A DNA stretch of 64,000 nucleotides from Flavobacteria bacterium BBFL7 (GCA_000153385.1 CH672374.1:2296544-2360543); one strand, 5' to 3'. Positions 24,202 to 33,387 are shown, numbered from the stretch's first letter. Notes: generated from the sequence alone by a model not told the origin. A program made the numbers and translations.

Positions 24202-25479
24202 ATGGGAATAGGAGATAAGCCTAAATTTGATGTTTATATCATCCTAATCTATCTAGCATTGCTTTTGATAGGTTGGTTAACCATATACTCTGCCGCTCAA
24301 GTTTCTCAGTACCACGGTATTTTAGATATGGATCAATTATACGGTAAACAAATCTTGTGGATTGGATTAGCGTTTTTAATTATCAGCTTTATACTAGCAA
24401 TGGATGTGAAGTTTTTTGAACGCTTTGGTAGTATTATTTATATCATATCACTATTATCACTTTTAGGGCTATTTGTATTTGGTAAGGAACTGAATGGTGC
24501 AAAATCTTGGTATTCTTTAAGTAGTATGACATTACAGCCCAGTGAATTTGCAAAAGCAGCAACCGCACTAGCAGTGGCAAAGTTTCTAAGCGGTATTAAT
24601 ATATCCCTTAACAATACTAAAGATTTATTATTAGTAGGTTTAATTATAGCGCTTCCAGCTTTATTTATTATACCACAGCCTGATCCGGGAAGTGCATTAG
24701 TGTACGGTGCGTTTTTCTTTGCTTTGTATAGAGAAGGTTTATCTCTTTGGTATCTTAGTTTAGTATTAGTTGCGATTGGTTTGTTTTTGGGTACCTTAGT
24801 TCTCGGTACTTGGTGGATAGCATTCATTATTTTTATTGCGATGGGTATTATTTATACGCTTTCGCGAAAGCGTAGACATAAAAAGCGATTGCCTAAACCT
24901 AGAGCCGTTTTATTCTTAATTATTTCTGGGATATGTGTGCTTTATTCTCTTTCTACAAATTATATTTTTAATAATCTTTTAGAAGATCGTCATAGAAATC
25001 GTATTGATATAGTCCTAGGTAGAGTAGAGGATAATCAAGGTGTAGGGTACAATATTAATCAAAGTGTTATTGCCGTAGGTAGTGGTGGATTAACCGGTAA
25101 AGGACTTCTAGAAGGCACGCAAACACAAGGTGGATTTGTGCCAGAGCAAGAAACGGATTTTATATTCAGTGCGATAGGAGAAGAATGGGGATTTTTAGGA
25201 TCTGCGTTAGTAATTATTCTATTCATGTCCTTGTGTTATAGACTTACAATTATGGCCGAACGTCAGAAAAGTCAATTTGCTCGTATATACGGTTATAGTG
25301 TTGCAGGTATATTCTTTATTCATTTTTTTGTCAATATAGGAATGGTGCTAGGATTACTACCTACTGTGGGAATACCATTACCGTTTATGAGTTATGGTGG
25401 TAGTGGTTTATGGGGCTTTACCATTTTACTTTTCATTTTTGTGAAACTAGATGGCCATAGAATGAGCTATGAGCATTAA
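24202..25479 (+). CDS. rodA: Peptidoglycan glycosyltransferase RodA
   Basis: A 425-residue SEDS protein with about ten membrane helices. Signature segments include Leu-Gln-Pro-Ser-Glu-Phe-Ala-Lys, Pro-Gln-Pro-Asp-Pro-Gly-Ser-Ala (SEDS catalytic-loop region), Phe-Val-Pro-Glu-Gln-Glu-Thr-Asp-Phe-Ile-Phe and Pro-Phe-Met-Ser-Tyr-Gly-Gly-Ser. It polymerises glycan strands as partner of PBP2. The palindrome at 24857-24872 encodes Leu-Ser-Arg-Lys-Arg directly after a membrane helix, in a basic cytoplasmic loop, a place that tolerates charged residues. Confidence 0.96.
   Translation: MGIGDKPKFDVYIILIYLALLLIGWLTIYSAAQVSQYHGILDMDQLYGKQILWIGLAFLIISFILAMDVKFFERFGSIIYIISLLSLLGLFVFGKELNGAKSWYSLSSMTLQPSEFAKAATALAVAKFLSGINISLNNTKDLLLVGLIIALPALFIIPQPDPGSALVYGAFFFALYREGLSLWYLSLVLVAIGLFLGTLVLGTWWIAFIIFIAMGIIYTLSRKRRHKKRLPKPRAVLFLIISGICVLYSLSTNYIFNNLLEDRHRNRIDIVLGRVEDNQGVGYNINQSVIAVGSGGLTGKGLLEGTQTQGGFVPEQETDFIFSAIGEEWGFLGSALVIILFMSLCYRLTIMAERQKSQFARIYGYSVAGIFFIHFFVNIGMVLGLLPTVGIPLPFMSYGGSGLWGFTILLFIFVKLDGHRMSYEH
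24857..24872. repeat. Palindrome copy 8 (exact), in rodA
   Basis: Exact 16-mer; symmetry extends to 20 bases (TA...TA). Encodes Leu-Ser-Arg-Lys-Arg in a basic loop after a membrane helix. Confidence 0.95.
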
Positions 25480-25487
25480 ATGAGTTT

Positions 25488-26309
25488 ATGAAATTACTAA
25501 AAGGTTCATTTCATATTCTTATAGTCATAATATTGACACTACTTACCCAAGTTGGTGGATTGATATGGATTCTAGTTTTTGGTTATTTTAAATATCGCAA
25601 ATCATGTTGGAGCCTTTGGAAAAGACTTGGAGCATATGGCGTTATCTATATTATCTGTGTGTTTACAATTGTACCGTTAATTGCGCCTATCAATGATCGT
25701 AAAATGTTACCTGTATTTCATGATACTTTAAAACCACATAATCTAGGCTATGTATTAATGTGTCGCAATTATGTGCGCTATGATTTGTATACAGTTCTAG
25801 AAGATGTATCTGATATTTATAGAGATTCAAAATATAACGGATTGCAATTAGTGTATCTAGATGCTGGCTTTCCTTTTATAAATGGTTTTCCATTATTACC
25901 TCATTTTAGTCATAATGATGGGCGCAAAGTGGATGTGGCTTTTGTATATAAGGATGGAGCTAGAGCTTCTGATTACAATTTGAATCCTTCGTTAATTGGA
26001 TACGGAGTTTATGAAAATCCTCGTGAAAATGAGTTCAATCAAACACAAGCTTGTGAAGATGCTGGCTACTGGCAGTATGGTTGTGCTACAGCGTTAGGAT
26101 TCAATGTTGATAAAGATGTGTCGTTAAATGAACAGCTTACCAAACAACTGGTTGAACAAATACAGTCACATCCTAAAGTGCAAAAAGTATTTATAGAACC
26201 ACATTTAATTTCAAGACTAGGAATTAAGAATGTTAAGTCTAAGTTGAGATTTCATGGCTGTCACGCCGTTAGACATGATGATCACATTCATTTTCAAGTG
26301 AATCCTTAA
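25488..26309 (+). CDS. Membrane-anchored LAS-type (M15/M74-like) metallopeptidase, uncharacterised
   Basis: A 273-residue protein with two N-terminal membrane helices (about residues 10-32 and 48-66) and a ~200-residue domain. That domain has the LAS zinc-site pattern: His-Asn-Asp-Gly-Arg-Lys-Val-Asp (HxxGxxxD-like) in the middle, and His-Asp-Asp-His-Ile-His-Phe near the C-terminus, as in MepA and VanX/VanY relatives. Those families cut D-Ala-containing peptide bonds in peptidoglycan. It follows rodA by 8 bases, so a role as elongasome-coupled wall hydrolase is a reasonable inference. It is unlike any named elongation gene I know. Several Cys residues flank the motifs. Confidence 0.72.
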   Translation: MKLLKGSFHILIVIILTLLTQVGGLIWILVFGYFKYRKSCWSLWKRLGAYGVIYIICVFTIVPLIAPINDRKMLPVFHDTLKPHNLGYVLMCRNYVRYDLYTVLEDVSDIYRDSKYNGLQLVYLDAGFPFINGFPLLPHFSHNDGRKVDVAFVYKDGARASDYNLNPSLIGYGVYENPRENEFNQTQACEDAGYWQYGCATALGFNVDKDVSLNEQLTKQLVEQIQSHPKVQKVFIEPHLISRLGIKNVKSKLRFHGCHAVRHDDHIHFQVNP

Positions 26310-26313
26310 ATTA

Positions 26314-27141
26314 TTACCAGCCTTTACTACTGTTATTTGCTTCTAGTTCATCTTCTACGGCATCAGGCAATTGAGAAAAGAAATCAATGCCGGTTTGTTT
26401 TTCTATTTCATCTACTGATGTGACATAGTAGTAGATAGGTTTGCTGCTTGCTCGATGAGGCATTAAAAAAGCAAGAGCTATCCCATTCCCACTATCTTTC
26501 TGGCGATATATGATTTTATAAAATGCAGATGGAACCGTAACATTTTCTGAGCCTATCTCATCCTTGTAATCTTTAAAAATAGGTCCCGTTACTACGTATA
26601 GTTCGTTATATCTTTTTGCATAGTAACGTGTTTTTTGTTCTAATCTATTCCATATTCCTGCATTGAATTCGTGTTCTTGTGGGCTTATATTAGATGTTAA
26701 AAAAGTTTCTTCATATACCTTTTTACTACCAGTTCTGTCACCTGCTGGCACTAAATGGCCTCTATCGTATCCACTCTTTTTGTAGTTGCGCCAGTGTGCA
26801 GCACCAGTTTTAACCATATTATCGACTTCAAAATAAGGTCTTTTAAAATTATTATTTGTGATATCACTTTCTCTTAATATATGTGCAGTCCATTCGGCTT
26901 GCTCGTGTTTTTCATTATAGGAAAGACTATAAGTTTTATGGTGTATTACCTGATTGTTTGATGTAGGCAAAAAGTCTTTGCGTGATAGAGGTTTGAACCC
27001 ATCAGCATCTATGTCATCTACCGTTTGCTGATTTTCTTGTTCAAGTATGTGTTGAGAAGCTTTTTCATTACGTTGCGTCTCATAAAAATAAAAACATACC
27101 GCAATAACTATAAGTATTATTGCGTAGATCGATTTTTTCAT
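26314..27141 (-). CDS. DNA/RNA non-specific endonuclease (NUC1 family)
   Basis: A 275-residue exported or membrane-anchored nuclease with an N-terminal hydrophobic helix (residues 4-18). The active-site motif Tyr-Asp-Arg-Gly-His-Leu-Val-Pro-Ala-Gly-Asp is complete, with the catalytic His in DRGH, followed by Asn-Ile-Ser-Pro-Gln and the metal-binding Asn-Ala-Gly-Ile-Trp-Asn segment. It degrades nucleic acid outside the cytoplasm, probably for nutrient use. It starts 1 base after the permease gene ends, in one leftward transcript with the C-terminal protease. It converges on the LAS peptidase gene with a 4-base gap. Confidence 0.9.
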   Translation of the reverse strand: MKKSIYAIILIVIAVCFYFYETQRNEKASQHILEQENQQTVDDIDADGFKPLSRKDFLPTSNNQVIHHKTYSLSYNEKHEQAEWTAHILRESDITNNNFKRPYFEVDNMVKTGAAHWRNYKKSGYDRGHLVPAGDRTGSKKVYEETFLTSNISPQEHEFNAGIWNRLEQKTRYYAKRYNELYVVTGPIFKDYKDEIGSENVTVPSAFYKIIYRQKDSGNGIALAFLMPHRASSKPIYYYVTSVDEIEKQTGIDFFSQLPDAVEDELEANNSSKGW

Positions 27142-27142
27142 A

Positions 27143-28246
27143 TTATGTCGTTTTTACATCTAAGGAATCTCTTAATGCATTTCCTAGTAGCATAAAAGCC
27201 ATTACTAAAGTCATAATCGCTAGACCAGGTACTAATGCAAGATAAGCTTTATCTAATATGATATATTGATAGTGGTCTTTGATCATACTGCCCCAACTGG
27301 GCATAGGCGGTTGCGCACCTATACCTAAAAAACTCAAGCCGCTTTCTATAAGAATTGCTGCTGCAAAGTTAGCTGCACTTATTACAATTATAGGTGCCAT
27401 AGTGTTAGGTAAAATGTGTTTAGTGATGATTCTAAAGTGATTGAATCCCAATGCTTTTGCTGCTGTGACATATTGATATTCTTTGGCTACAATCATCTGT
27501 CCACGTACAACTCTCGCTACTTCTACCCACATAGTAAGGCCTACAGCGATAAAGACTGTAAAGAAGCTTTTTTCTAAAGCGATACTTATAGCAATGACCA
27601 TTAATAATGTAGGAATGGACCAAGTTACATTAATCAACCACATGATAATTGTATCTATGATACCACCAAAATAACCTGCAATAGCTCCTAAAGTGATTCC
27701 TATTAGTAATGAAATAAATACAGCAATAAAACCTATTGAAATACTTATTCTTGCACCTATCATCATACGGCTTAATAAATCACGGCCGTATTTATCGGTA
27801 CCTAATATGAATGTTTTGTGTGAGGTGTACCTTTCGCGAAAGCGTGATAATTCCATCCCATCTGCTACAGCAAAGTTTGTATCCACAAAGTCTAGCTGGG
27901 CACCATTAACATCATAAGGCCTATAATAACTCCTGCCATTTTCTATTTTTAAATCTGAAAAAGGTATTTCTTCTTGATTTGATTTGCGGCCATTCCACCA
28001 GTCCCAAATACTAATGGGAATACTAGCCGCAGGAATTTCTAACATGTCTACCTCAAAACCAGGTGGCTGTGAATGTATGGAAAGATGCATTTGGTTTGCG
28101 TATGCTGTGTTATCAGGTGCGATAACATAAGCAAATAAGGCAATAATAGCATAAAATGCAATCACGCATAAACTCAAAACGCCCCAAAAATTTCTCTTGA
28201 ATTTTTGGAGCGCTAGAGTCGTTAATGATGCCGATTTATAAGACAT
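27143..28246 (-). CDS. Oligopeptide-type ABC transporter permease (OppC/DppC family)
   Basis: A 367-residue inner-membrane permease. After the first helix there is an unusually long ~100-residue extracytoplasmic loop. Five further helices follow, with Leu-Gly-Thr-Asp-Lys-Tyr-Gly-Arg-Asp and the ATPase-coupling EAA-like loop Ala-Ala-Lys-Ala-Leu-Gly-Phe ... His-Ile-Leu-Pro-Asn. OppB, ATPase and binding-protein genes are not adjacent, so partners must be elsewhere. A degenerate palindrome at 27829-27844 encodes Arg-Phe-Arg-Glu-Arg at the end of the loop. The start overlaps the stop of the protease gene by 1 base (TAATG). Confidence 0.9.
   Translation of the reverse strand: MSYKSASLTTLALQKFKRNFWGVLSLCVIAFYAIIALFAYVIAPDNTAYANQMHLSIHSQPPGFEVDMLEIPAASIPISIWDWWNGRKSNQEEIPFSDLKIENGRSYYRPYDVNGAQLDFVDTNFAVADGMELSRFRERYTSHKTFILGTDKYGRDLLSRMMIGARISISIGFIAVFISLLIGITLGAIAGYFGGIIDTIIMWLINVTWSIPTLLMVIAISIALEKSFFTVFIAVGLTMWVEVARVVRGQMIVAKEYQYVTAAKALGFNHFRIITKHILPNTMAPIIVISAANFAAAILIESGLSFLGIGAQPPMPSWGSMIKDHYQYIILDKAYLALVPGLAIMTLVMAFMLLGNALRDSLDVKTT
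27829..27844. repeat. Palindrome copy 9 (14/16), in the Opp-type permease gene
   Basis: The central 12 bases CTTTCGCGAAAG and right arm are intact; the two leftmost bases differ. Encodes Arg-Phe-Arg-Glu-Arg on the minus strand. Confidence 0.8.
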
Positions 28247-30396
28247 TAATTTTTAATAGTAGAAACTCTCGCATTTTGAATATTAGAAACTTTCAAATCC
28301 TTGAGTACGTTAATTGCTTCTGCAAGATACACATCTTGAGAAAGACTCTTGTGCCAGCGCTCGCGCTTTTCTGCAAGTAAACTGTCTTTTGCTATTAACT
28401 CCTTTTCGTAATTTACGTATTCAAATGATAAATCATTTTTATAATCTTCTAGTTTTTCAAATCTTTCAGTTTCCTTTTCTAATCGATCTAAACGCTCCTT
28501 ATAAGCAGTATAGTTTAATGGCACGATGTGCTCTTCACGTTGCTCGCTCATCCACTTTGCATTCTCATCGATAAGTTTAAATGTCTCGTTTGAATTTATT
28601 CTCGCTTGTGATTTTGCTATGGTGCTATTGAAATCAATGTATTTATTAAATTTAGAATAAGTCGCTGCTGGGATTTCATCATATGGTAATGGAAACTCTT
28701 CATCGCGTTCACCTATATCAATATAACTATAACGGTCTGGAGTTACGATATCACTTTTTACACCTTCTAGCTGCGTGCTTTTTCCATTAATTCTATAAAA
28801 CTTTTGAGTGGTTAATTTAATAGCTCCTAAATCACCTAGATCGCTGTTGCGTACCCATCTATTAAGATCTTCAAAGTTTTGTACTGTTCCTTTTCCAAAG
28901 GTTTGCTTAGAACCTATAATTACGGCACGTTCATAATCTTGTAAAGCTGCTGCTAGTATTTCTGATGCACTTGCAGATAATTCATTAACCATAATTACTA
29001 ATGGTCCATCCCAGATGATGCTCGGGTCATTATCGCTATATGTTTGAGTGCGTTCATTTTTAAGTGCTACTTGTACAACAGGTCCTTTTTCAATAAAAAG
29101 GCCTGCCATTTCTATGACTTCTCTCAAAGATCCACCACCATTATTACGCAAGTCTAATACTAAACCATCCATGCCTTGCATTTTTAAACGCTCGATTTCT
29201 TTCTTAATATCATCTCCAGAGGCACGACCATTTCTATTTTCCATGTCAAAATAAAACTTGGGTAGGTTTATCAATCCATAGTTAATACTGCCTTCAGGAT
29301 CTTTTACAATTACTGATTTTGCAAATGTTTCTTCTATCTCAACAACATCTCGAGTTAAAGTTACATCTTCTATAGTTCCATCTACACGCTTCAGAGTTAA
29401 GATTACTTTAGTTCCTTTAGGACCTTTTATAAGGTCTACGGCATTGCTGATACGCATTCCTACTATACTAGTAGCAACTGTATCATTTTCTTGGGCAACT
29501 TTTAAAATAACATCACCTACTTCAACATTTTCACTTCTCCACGCTGGACCACCAGATATAATTTCTAGGACTTTTATATAATCCATTTTCTTTTGTAAAC
29601 GCGCTCCTATACCTTCTAACTTACCACTCATTGCTGTATCAAAACGATCTTTGTTTTGAGGTGCAAAATAACTAGTGTGTGGATCAAAATATGCCATAAC
29701 ACTATTGAGGTATAGTGAGAAGTAATCTAATCGTTCAATGTCTTTACTAAAGTCAAAGTTTTCTTCCATTGAACGTCTTACTTCATCACGCACTTCCTTT
29801 TCAATGGCGCTGGCCGTTTTTCTTTCACTTTCAGGCTTTTCTTCTTGCGCTTCCATTTTATCGTAGTAGCTACCTAGAGCGCTTAATTTTAACAACTTGC
29901 GCCAGTGATTTTTTAGTTCTTCAGAATCTGTGGCATAAGGGATTTTTTCATAATCTGTATCCATGACTTCATCTTTGTTGAAGTCAAAAGGCTCTTGAAT
30001 TACCTCAGCAAACAACTTTTCAGCTTCTTTGCGTCGTTGTTCTAATCGTTCATAGGTAAGGGTAAATAATTGAACTCTACTATCTCTGATTTCATCATCA
30101 AGTAAAAGTTTATAATTAGCAAACTCCTGATAATCAGATTCCAAAAAGTATCTTTTAGCAGGATCTAAATCATTAATATAATTTGTAAAGACTTTTTGCG
30201 AGAAATCATCTGTTAAATCTGCAGGTGAGTAATGATTGCGTTCTAAAACATGAGATATTAGATTCACTAAAAGCTCTTCCTTATCCCTATCTCCAGGATC
30301 AACATCTTTAGTAAAACTACAACTAGCGGTCGCCGCAAGTAAAACTAATATGGCAATTGCCACGTTATTTTTTATAAAATTCATAAGTCCTTTCAT
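28246..30396 (-). CDS. prc: C-terminal processing (tail-specific) protease, S41
   Basis: A 716-residue periplasmic protease. The signal peptide ends Thr-Ala-Ser-Cys with Cys26 as a probable lipid site. A long N-terminal helical domain precedes a PDZ domain (Leu-Glu-Gly-Ile-Gly-Ala-Arg ... Val-Gly-Asp-Val-Ile-Leu). The catalytic domain has the Ser in Glu-Leu-Ser-Ala-Ser-Ala-Ser-Glu and the Lys in Gln-Thr-Phe-Gly-Lys-Gly. A Lys/Glu-rich C-terminal domain ends the chain, as in E. coli Prc. It clears or processes envelope proteins from the C-terminus. The second ATG (30384) is an alternative start. Confidence 0.93.
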   Translation of the reverse strand: MKGLMNFIKNNVAIAILVLLAATASCSFTKDVDPGDRDKEELLVNLISHVLERNHYSPADLTDDFSQKVFTNYINDLDPAKRYFLESDYQEFANYKLLLDDEIRDSRVQLFTLTYERLEQRRKEAEKLFAEVIQEPFDFNKDEVMDTDYEKIPYATDSEELKNHWRKLLKLSALGSYYDKMEAQEEKPESERKTASAIEKEVRDEVRRSMEENFDFSKDIERLDYFSLYLNSVMAYFDPHTSYFAPQNKDRFDTAMSGKLEGIGARLQKKMDYIKVLEIISGGPAWRSENVEVGDVILKVAQENDTVATSIVGMRISNAVDLIKGPKGTKVILTLKRVDGTIEDVTLTRDVVEIEETFAKSVIVKDPEGSINYGLINLPKFYFDMENRNGRASGDDIKKEIERLKMQGMDGLVLDLRNNGGGSLREVIEMAGLFIEKGPVVQVALKNERTQTYSDNDPSIIWDGPLVIMVNELSASASEILAAALQDYERAVIIGSKQTFGKGTVQNFEDLNRWVRNSDLGDLGAIKLTTQKFYRINGKSTQLEGVKSDIVTPDRYSYIDIGERDEEFPLPYDEIPAATYSKFNKYIDFNSTIAKSQARINSNETFKLIDENAKWMSEQREEHIVPLNYTAYKERLDRLEKETERFEKLEDYKNDLSFEYVNYEKELIAKDSLLAEKRERWHKSLSQDVYLAEAINVLKDLKVSNIQNARVSTIKN

Positions 30397-30506
30397 TTTT
30401 CTATTCTAGTCATGTAAAAATCGTGCCACTTTACATTGCACAATGTATGACAAGAGTTTGATATGCTATCGCTAATTTACTTAATTTTAACCTCGATAAA
30501 AATTTT

Positions 30507-31289
30507 ATGGAAAACATTAAAAAACCTCTTATCCTCGTTACTAATGATGATGGCATCACAGCACCAGGAATAAGAATGCTTATAGAAATTGCAAAAGAAT
30601 TAGGTGAGGTCGTTGTCGTAGCGCCAGATAGTCCGCAAAGTGCTATGGGACACGCAATTACTATTAATAATACCTTGCATGTTAAAGAGTTTAAAGAACA
30701 TAATCACGACCATAAAGAATTCACTACTAGTGGAACACCTGTAGATTGTGTTAAAATGGCAAGCCACGAAATCTTAGATAGGAAACCCGATTTATGTCTT
30801 AGTGGTATCAATCATGGTAGTAATAGTGCTATTAATGTTATCTACAGTGGTACGATGAGCGCGGCTGTAGAGGCAGGAATAGAAGGAATACCTGCTATAG
30901 GGTTTTCATTATGTGATTATGATCATGATGCAGATTTTAATGCTGCCCGACCTTATGTAAAAAAAATAATTGAAAATGTTATTCAAAATGGAATGGCAAG
31001 AGGTGTTGTTTTTAACGTCAACATTCCTAAAGCAAGTAGGGAAGAAATAAAAGGTGTTAAGATATGTAGACAGGCAAATGCATATTGGGTAGAAGAGTTT
31101 GATAAACGTACTAACCCATATGGTAAGGATTATTACTGGCTAACTGGTAAATTTGTTAATGATGATAAAGGAGAAGATACAGATGAATGGGCGCTAGCAC
31201 ATAATTACATTTCTATTGTACCTACGCAATATGATCTGACAGCTCATCATTATATAAGTGAACTTAATACATGGGATTTTGGTAATTAA
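30507..31289 (+). CDS. surE: 5'/3'-nucleotidase SurE
   Basis: A 260-residue survival protein/nucleotidase. The metal-binding motif is Val-Thr-Asn-Asp-Asp-Gly-Ile (Asp14, Asp15), followed by Ala-Pro-Asp-Ser-Pro-Gln-Ser and Ser-Gly-Ile-Asn-His-Gly-Ser-Asn. Gly-Thr-Pro-Val-Asp-Cys-Val also fits. It dephosphorylates nucleoside monophosphates. It begins the rightward surE-lpxB-C40-comEC block; the next small gene overlaps its 3' end. Confidence 0.95.
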   Translation: MENIKKPLILVTNDDGITAPGIRMLIEIAKELGEVVVVAPDSPQSAMGHAITINNTLHVKEFKEHNHDHKEFTTSGTPVDCVKMASHEILDRKPDLCLSGINHGSNSAINVIYSGTMSAAVEAGIEGIPAIGFSLCDYDHDADFNAARPYVKKIIENVIQNGMARGVVFNVNIPKASREEIKGVKICRQANAYWVEEFDKRTNPYGKDYYWLTGKFVNDDKGEDTDEWALAHNYISIVPTQYDLTAHHYISELNTWDFGN

Positions 31290-31578
31290 AATTATAAAAG
31301 GATTTATATTGGGCCTTATCGCAAATTTTATAGGGACCTATCTATATGTTTACTTTTTTGCGCCTTATAGTTTTGAAACCATGCTGGAAAGTGCTGTAGA
31401 AAAAGGTTTTATGGGAGGACTTATAGGCTTAGGAGCAGTGCTAAATCTATTGCTGTTTTTCTTTTTCCTAACTACAAAAATTTATAAATTTAAAAAAGTA
31501 GCTCAGCCTTATGAAGCACGTGGCGTTTTAATGGCCACCATACTGGCAGCTCTAGCAGTAATGTACTTTGAATTCTAG
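31258..31578 (+). CDS. Small membrane protein between surE and lpxB
   Basis: A ~106-residue protein with two to three membrane helices: an N-terminal one (Phe-Ile-Leu-Gly-Leu-Ile-Ala-Asn-Phe), one around residues 50-71, and a C-terminal one. No ATG is available before residue 42. GTG at 31258 overlaps surE by 32 bases and TTG at 31279 by 11. The latter would put the first helix nearer the N-terminus, as I would expect, but the choice cannot be settled here. Function unknown; close linkage to lpxB suggests an envelope role. Confidence 0.65.
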   Translation: MNLIHGILVIKIIKGFILGLIANFIGTYLYVYFFAPYSFETMLESAVEKGFMGGLIGLGAVLNLLLFFFFLTTKIYKFKKVAQPYEARGVLMATILAALAVMYFEF

Positions 31579-31581
31579 AAT

Positions 31582-32691
31582 ATGAAATATTATATCATAG
31601 TAGGTGAGGCTAGTGGTGATTTGCATGGTTCTAATCTTATGAAATCTTTGCTCAAGCAAGATCCGGAAGCTCAGTTTAGATTTTGGGGCGGTGATCTCAT
31701 GGAAGCTGTAGGTGGTGAGCAAGTGATGCACTATAAAGAACGTGCTATTATGGGCTTTACTGAGGTGATTAGGAAATTAGGTGCTGCTTTAAAAAATATC
31801 AAATATTGTAAAGAAGATATTGCGCGATATCAACCAGATGCACTCATTTTTATGGATTATTCTGGGTTTAATTTACGTATTGCAAAATGGGCAAAACCAA
31901 AAGGATTCAATACCCATTATTATATAAGCCCGCAAGTATGGGCGTCTAGAGAAAGTCGTGTTAAAACGATTAAAGCAAATATCAATCACATGTATGTGAT
32001 ACTGCCATTTGTAAAGGACTTTTATGAGCAAAAGCATAACTATCCGGTAGATTTTGTGGGGCATCCTATTATTGATGCTATCAATTTACATCAACAAGTG
32101 AATCATGTTGAGTTTTTGAATAAGTATCAATTAGATGAAAGACCCTTAATAGCTTTATTGCCAGGTAGTCGCAAGCAAGAAATTAGTAAGATGCTAGGTG
32201 TTATGTTACAAATGGTAGATCAGTATCCTGATTATCAATTCTTAATTGCTGGATCACCAGGTCAGGATGCAAATTTCTATAAACCTTTCCTTAAGAACAA
32301 TGTTACCTTAGTTATGAATCGCACTTATGACATCTTGAGTCTATGTCATGCTGCACTAGTTACGTCTGGTACAGCGACTCTAGAGACTGCACTGTTTAAA
32401 GTACCACAAGTGGTTTGTTATAAGGGTAGTTCCATATCCTATCGCATTGCTAAATTGATTATTAAATTAGATTATATTTCTTTAGTGAATTTAATCATGG
32501 ATAAAATGGTGGTAACTGAACTTATACAATCCGATTTTAATCCAATAAATCTTAAGAAAGAATTGGATAAAATTCTCAATTCCACACAACGCAATCGTGT
32601 TTTTGCAGACTATTATGAACTTGAAAAACGATTGGGTGGTATAGGTGCTAGCGATAAAGTGGCTTCTCTAATAATTAAAAATTCAAAGTAG
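31582..32691 (+). CDS. lpxB: Lipid-A-disaccharide synthase LpxB
   Basis: A 369-residue GT-B glycosyltransferase that joins UDP-2,3-diacylglucosamine to lipid X to form the lipid A disaccharide at the inner membrane. Family motifs: Gly-Glu-Ala-Ser-Gly-Asp-Leu-His-Gly near the start, Tyr-Ile-Ser-Pro-Gln-Val-Trp-Ala, Phe-Val-Gly-His-Pro, Leu-Leu-Pro-Gly-Ser-Arg and Thr-Ser-Gly-Thr-Ala-Thr-Leu-Glu. Length is normal. It follows the small membrane protein gene by 3 bases. Confidence 0.96.
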   Translation: MKYYIIVGEASGDLHGSNLMKSLLKQDPEAQFRFWGGDLMEAVGGEQVMHYKERAIMGFTEVIRKLGAALKNIKYCKEDIARYQPDALIFMDYSGFNLRIAKWAKPKGFNTHYYISPQVWASRESRVKTIKANINHMYVILPFVKDFYEQKHNYPVDFVGHPIIDAINLHQQVNHVEFLNKYQLDERPLIALLPGSRKQEISKMLGVMLQMVDQYPDYQFLIAGSPGQDANFYKPFLKNNVTLVMNRTYDILSLCHAALVTSGTATLETALFKVPQVVCYKGSSISYRIAKLIIKLDYISLVNLIMDKMVVTELIQSDFNPINLKKELDKILNSTQRNRVFADYYELEKRLGGIGASDKVASLIIKNSK

Positions 32692-32695
32692 TAGT

Positions 32696-33343
32696 ATGAT
32701 GATGTTGAGCTCGCTTTCGCGAAAGCGTATTTATAAAAAGAACCCTATACGTACAGTCTATGTTTTATTAATTTGTTTACTGCTATTGGGTAATTTCTCC
32801 TGTAAAAGTAAAAAGCCTAGGATTGTCACAACTAAAAAGGAAGCTGCAAAATACTATCCTGAAAGAGTGTACACTCCATCAAGACCGACTAAAACAGAAA
32901 CAACAAATACACCTGTTGGGATTACAAAACCTTCTAGAGTAGATAGCGATGTGATTACACCAGTATTGAAAGACGCAATAGAAACAGCCTTAACCTATCA
33001 AGGTACTAGGTATAAGTATGGCGGTAGCTCGCGCAGTGGAATGGACTGCAGTGGTCTTATACATGTAAGTTTTAAAGAAGCTGGTAAATCGGTGCCGCGT
33101 ACAAGTGCAACCTTATTAAATGCATCAAGCTCCATTAGTTTCAAACAAGTCTTAAAAGGAGATTTGCTCTTTTTTGCAACCGGCAGAAATAAAACTAAGG
33201 TTAATCACGTAGGTCTAGTTGTAAAAACGACACCTGCCGAAATTAGTTTTATACACGCTACCACATCGCGTGGTGTAATCGTTTCTACAATGAATGAAGG
33301 TTACTGGCTTAATGCATACGTAAGTGCTGGAAGATTAGAGTAG
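32696..33343 (+). CDS. NlpC/P60 family C40 peptidase, probable lipoprotein
   Basis: A 215-residue cell-wall peptidase. Residues 21-31 form a hydrophobic signal core ending Gly-Asn-Phe-Ser-Cys (Cys36, candidate lipidation site). The catalytic Cys118 is in Met-Asp-Cys-Ser-Gly-Leu and the His171 in Val-Asn-His-Val-Gly. C40 enzymes cut the D-Glu-diamino acid bond in peptidoglycan stems. The palindrome at 32712-32727 falls at codons 6-11 and supplies Leu-Ser-Arg-Lys-Arg to the positively charged n-region of the signal peptide. Four bases separate it from lpxB. Confidence 0.9.
   Translation: MMMLSSLSRKRIYKKNPIRTVYVLLICLLLLGNFSCKSKKPRIVTTKKEAAKYYPERVYTPSRPTKTETTNTPVGITKPSRVDSDVITPVLKDAIETALTYQGTRYKYGGSSRSGMDCSGLIHVSFKEAGKSVPRTSATLLNASSSISFKQVLKGDLLFFATGRNKTKVNHVGLVVKTTPAEISFIHATTSRGVIVSTMNEGYWLNAYVSAGRLE
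32712..32727. repeat. Palindrome copy 10 (exact), in the signal peptide of the C40 peptidase
   Basis: Exact 16-mer at codons 6-11, encoding Leu-Ser-Arg-Lys-Arg in the basic n-region before the hydrophobic core. Confidence 0.95.
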
Positions 33344-33387
33344 GGTATTTCTTTAGATTTTTAAAAATATTTTGTTAACTTCATCTA

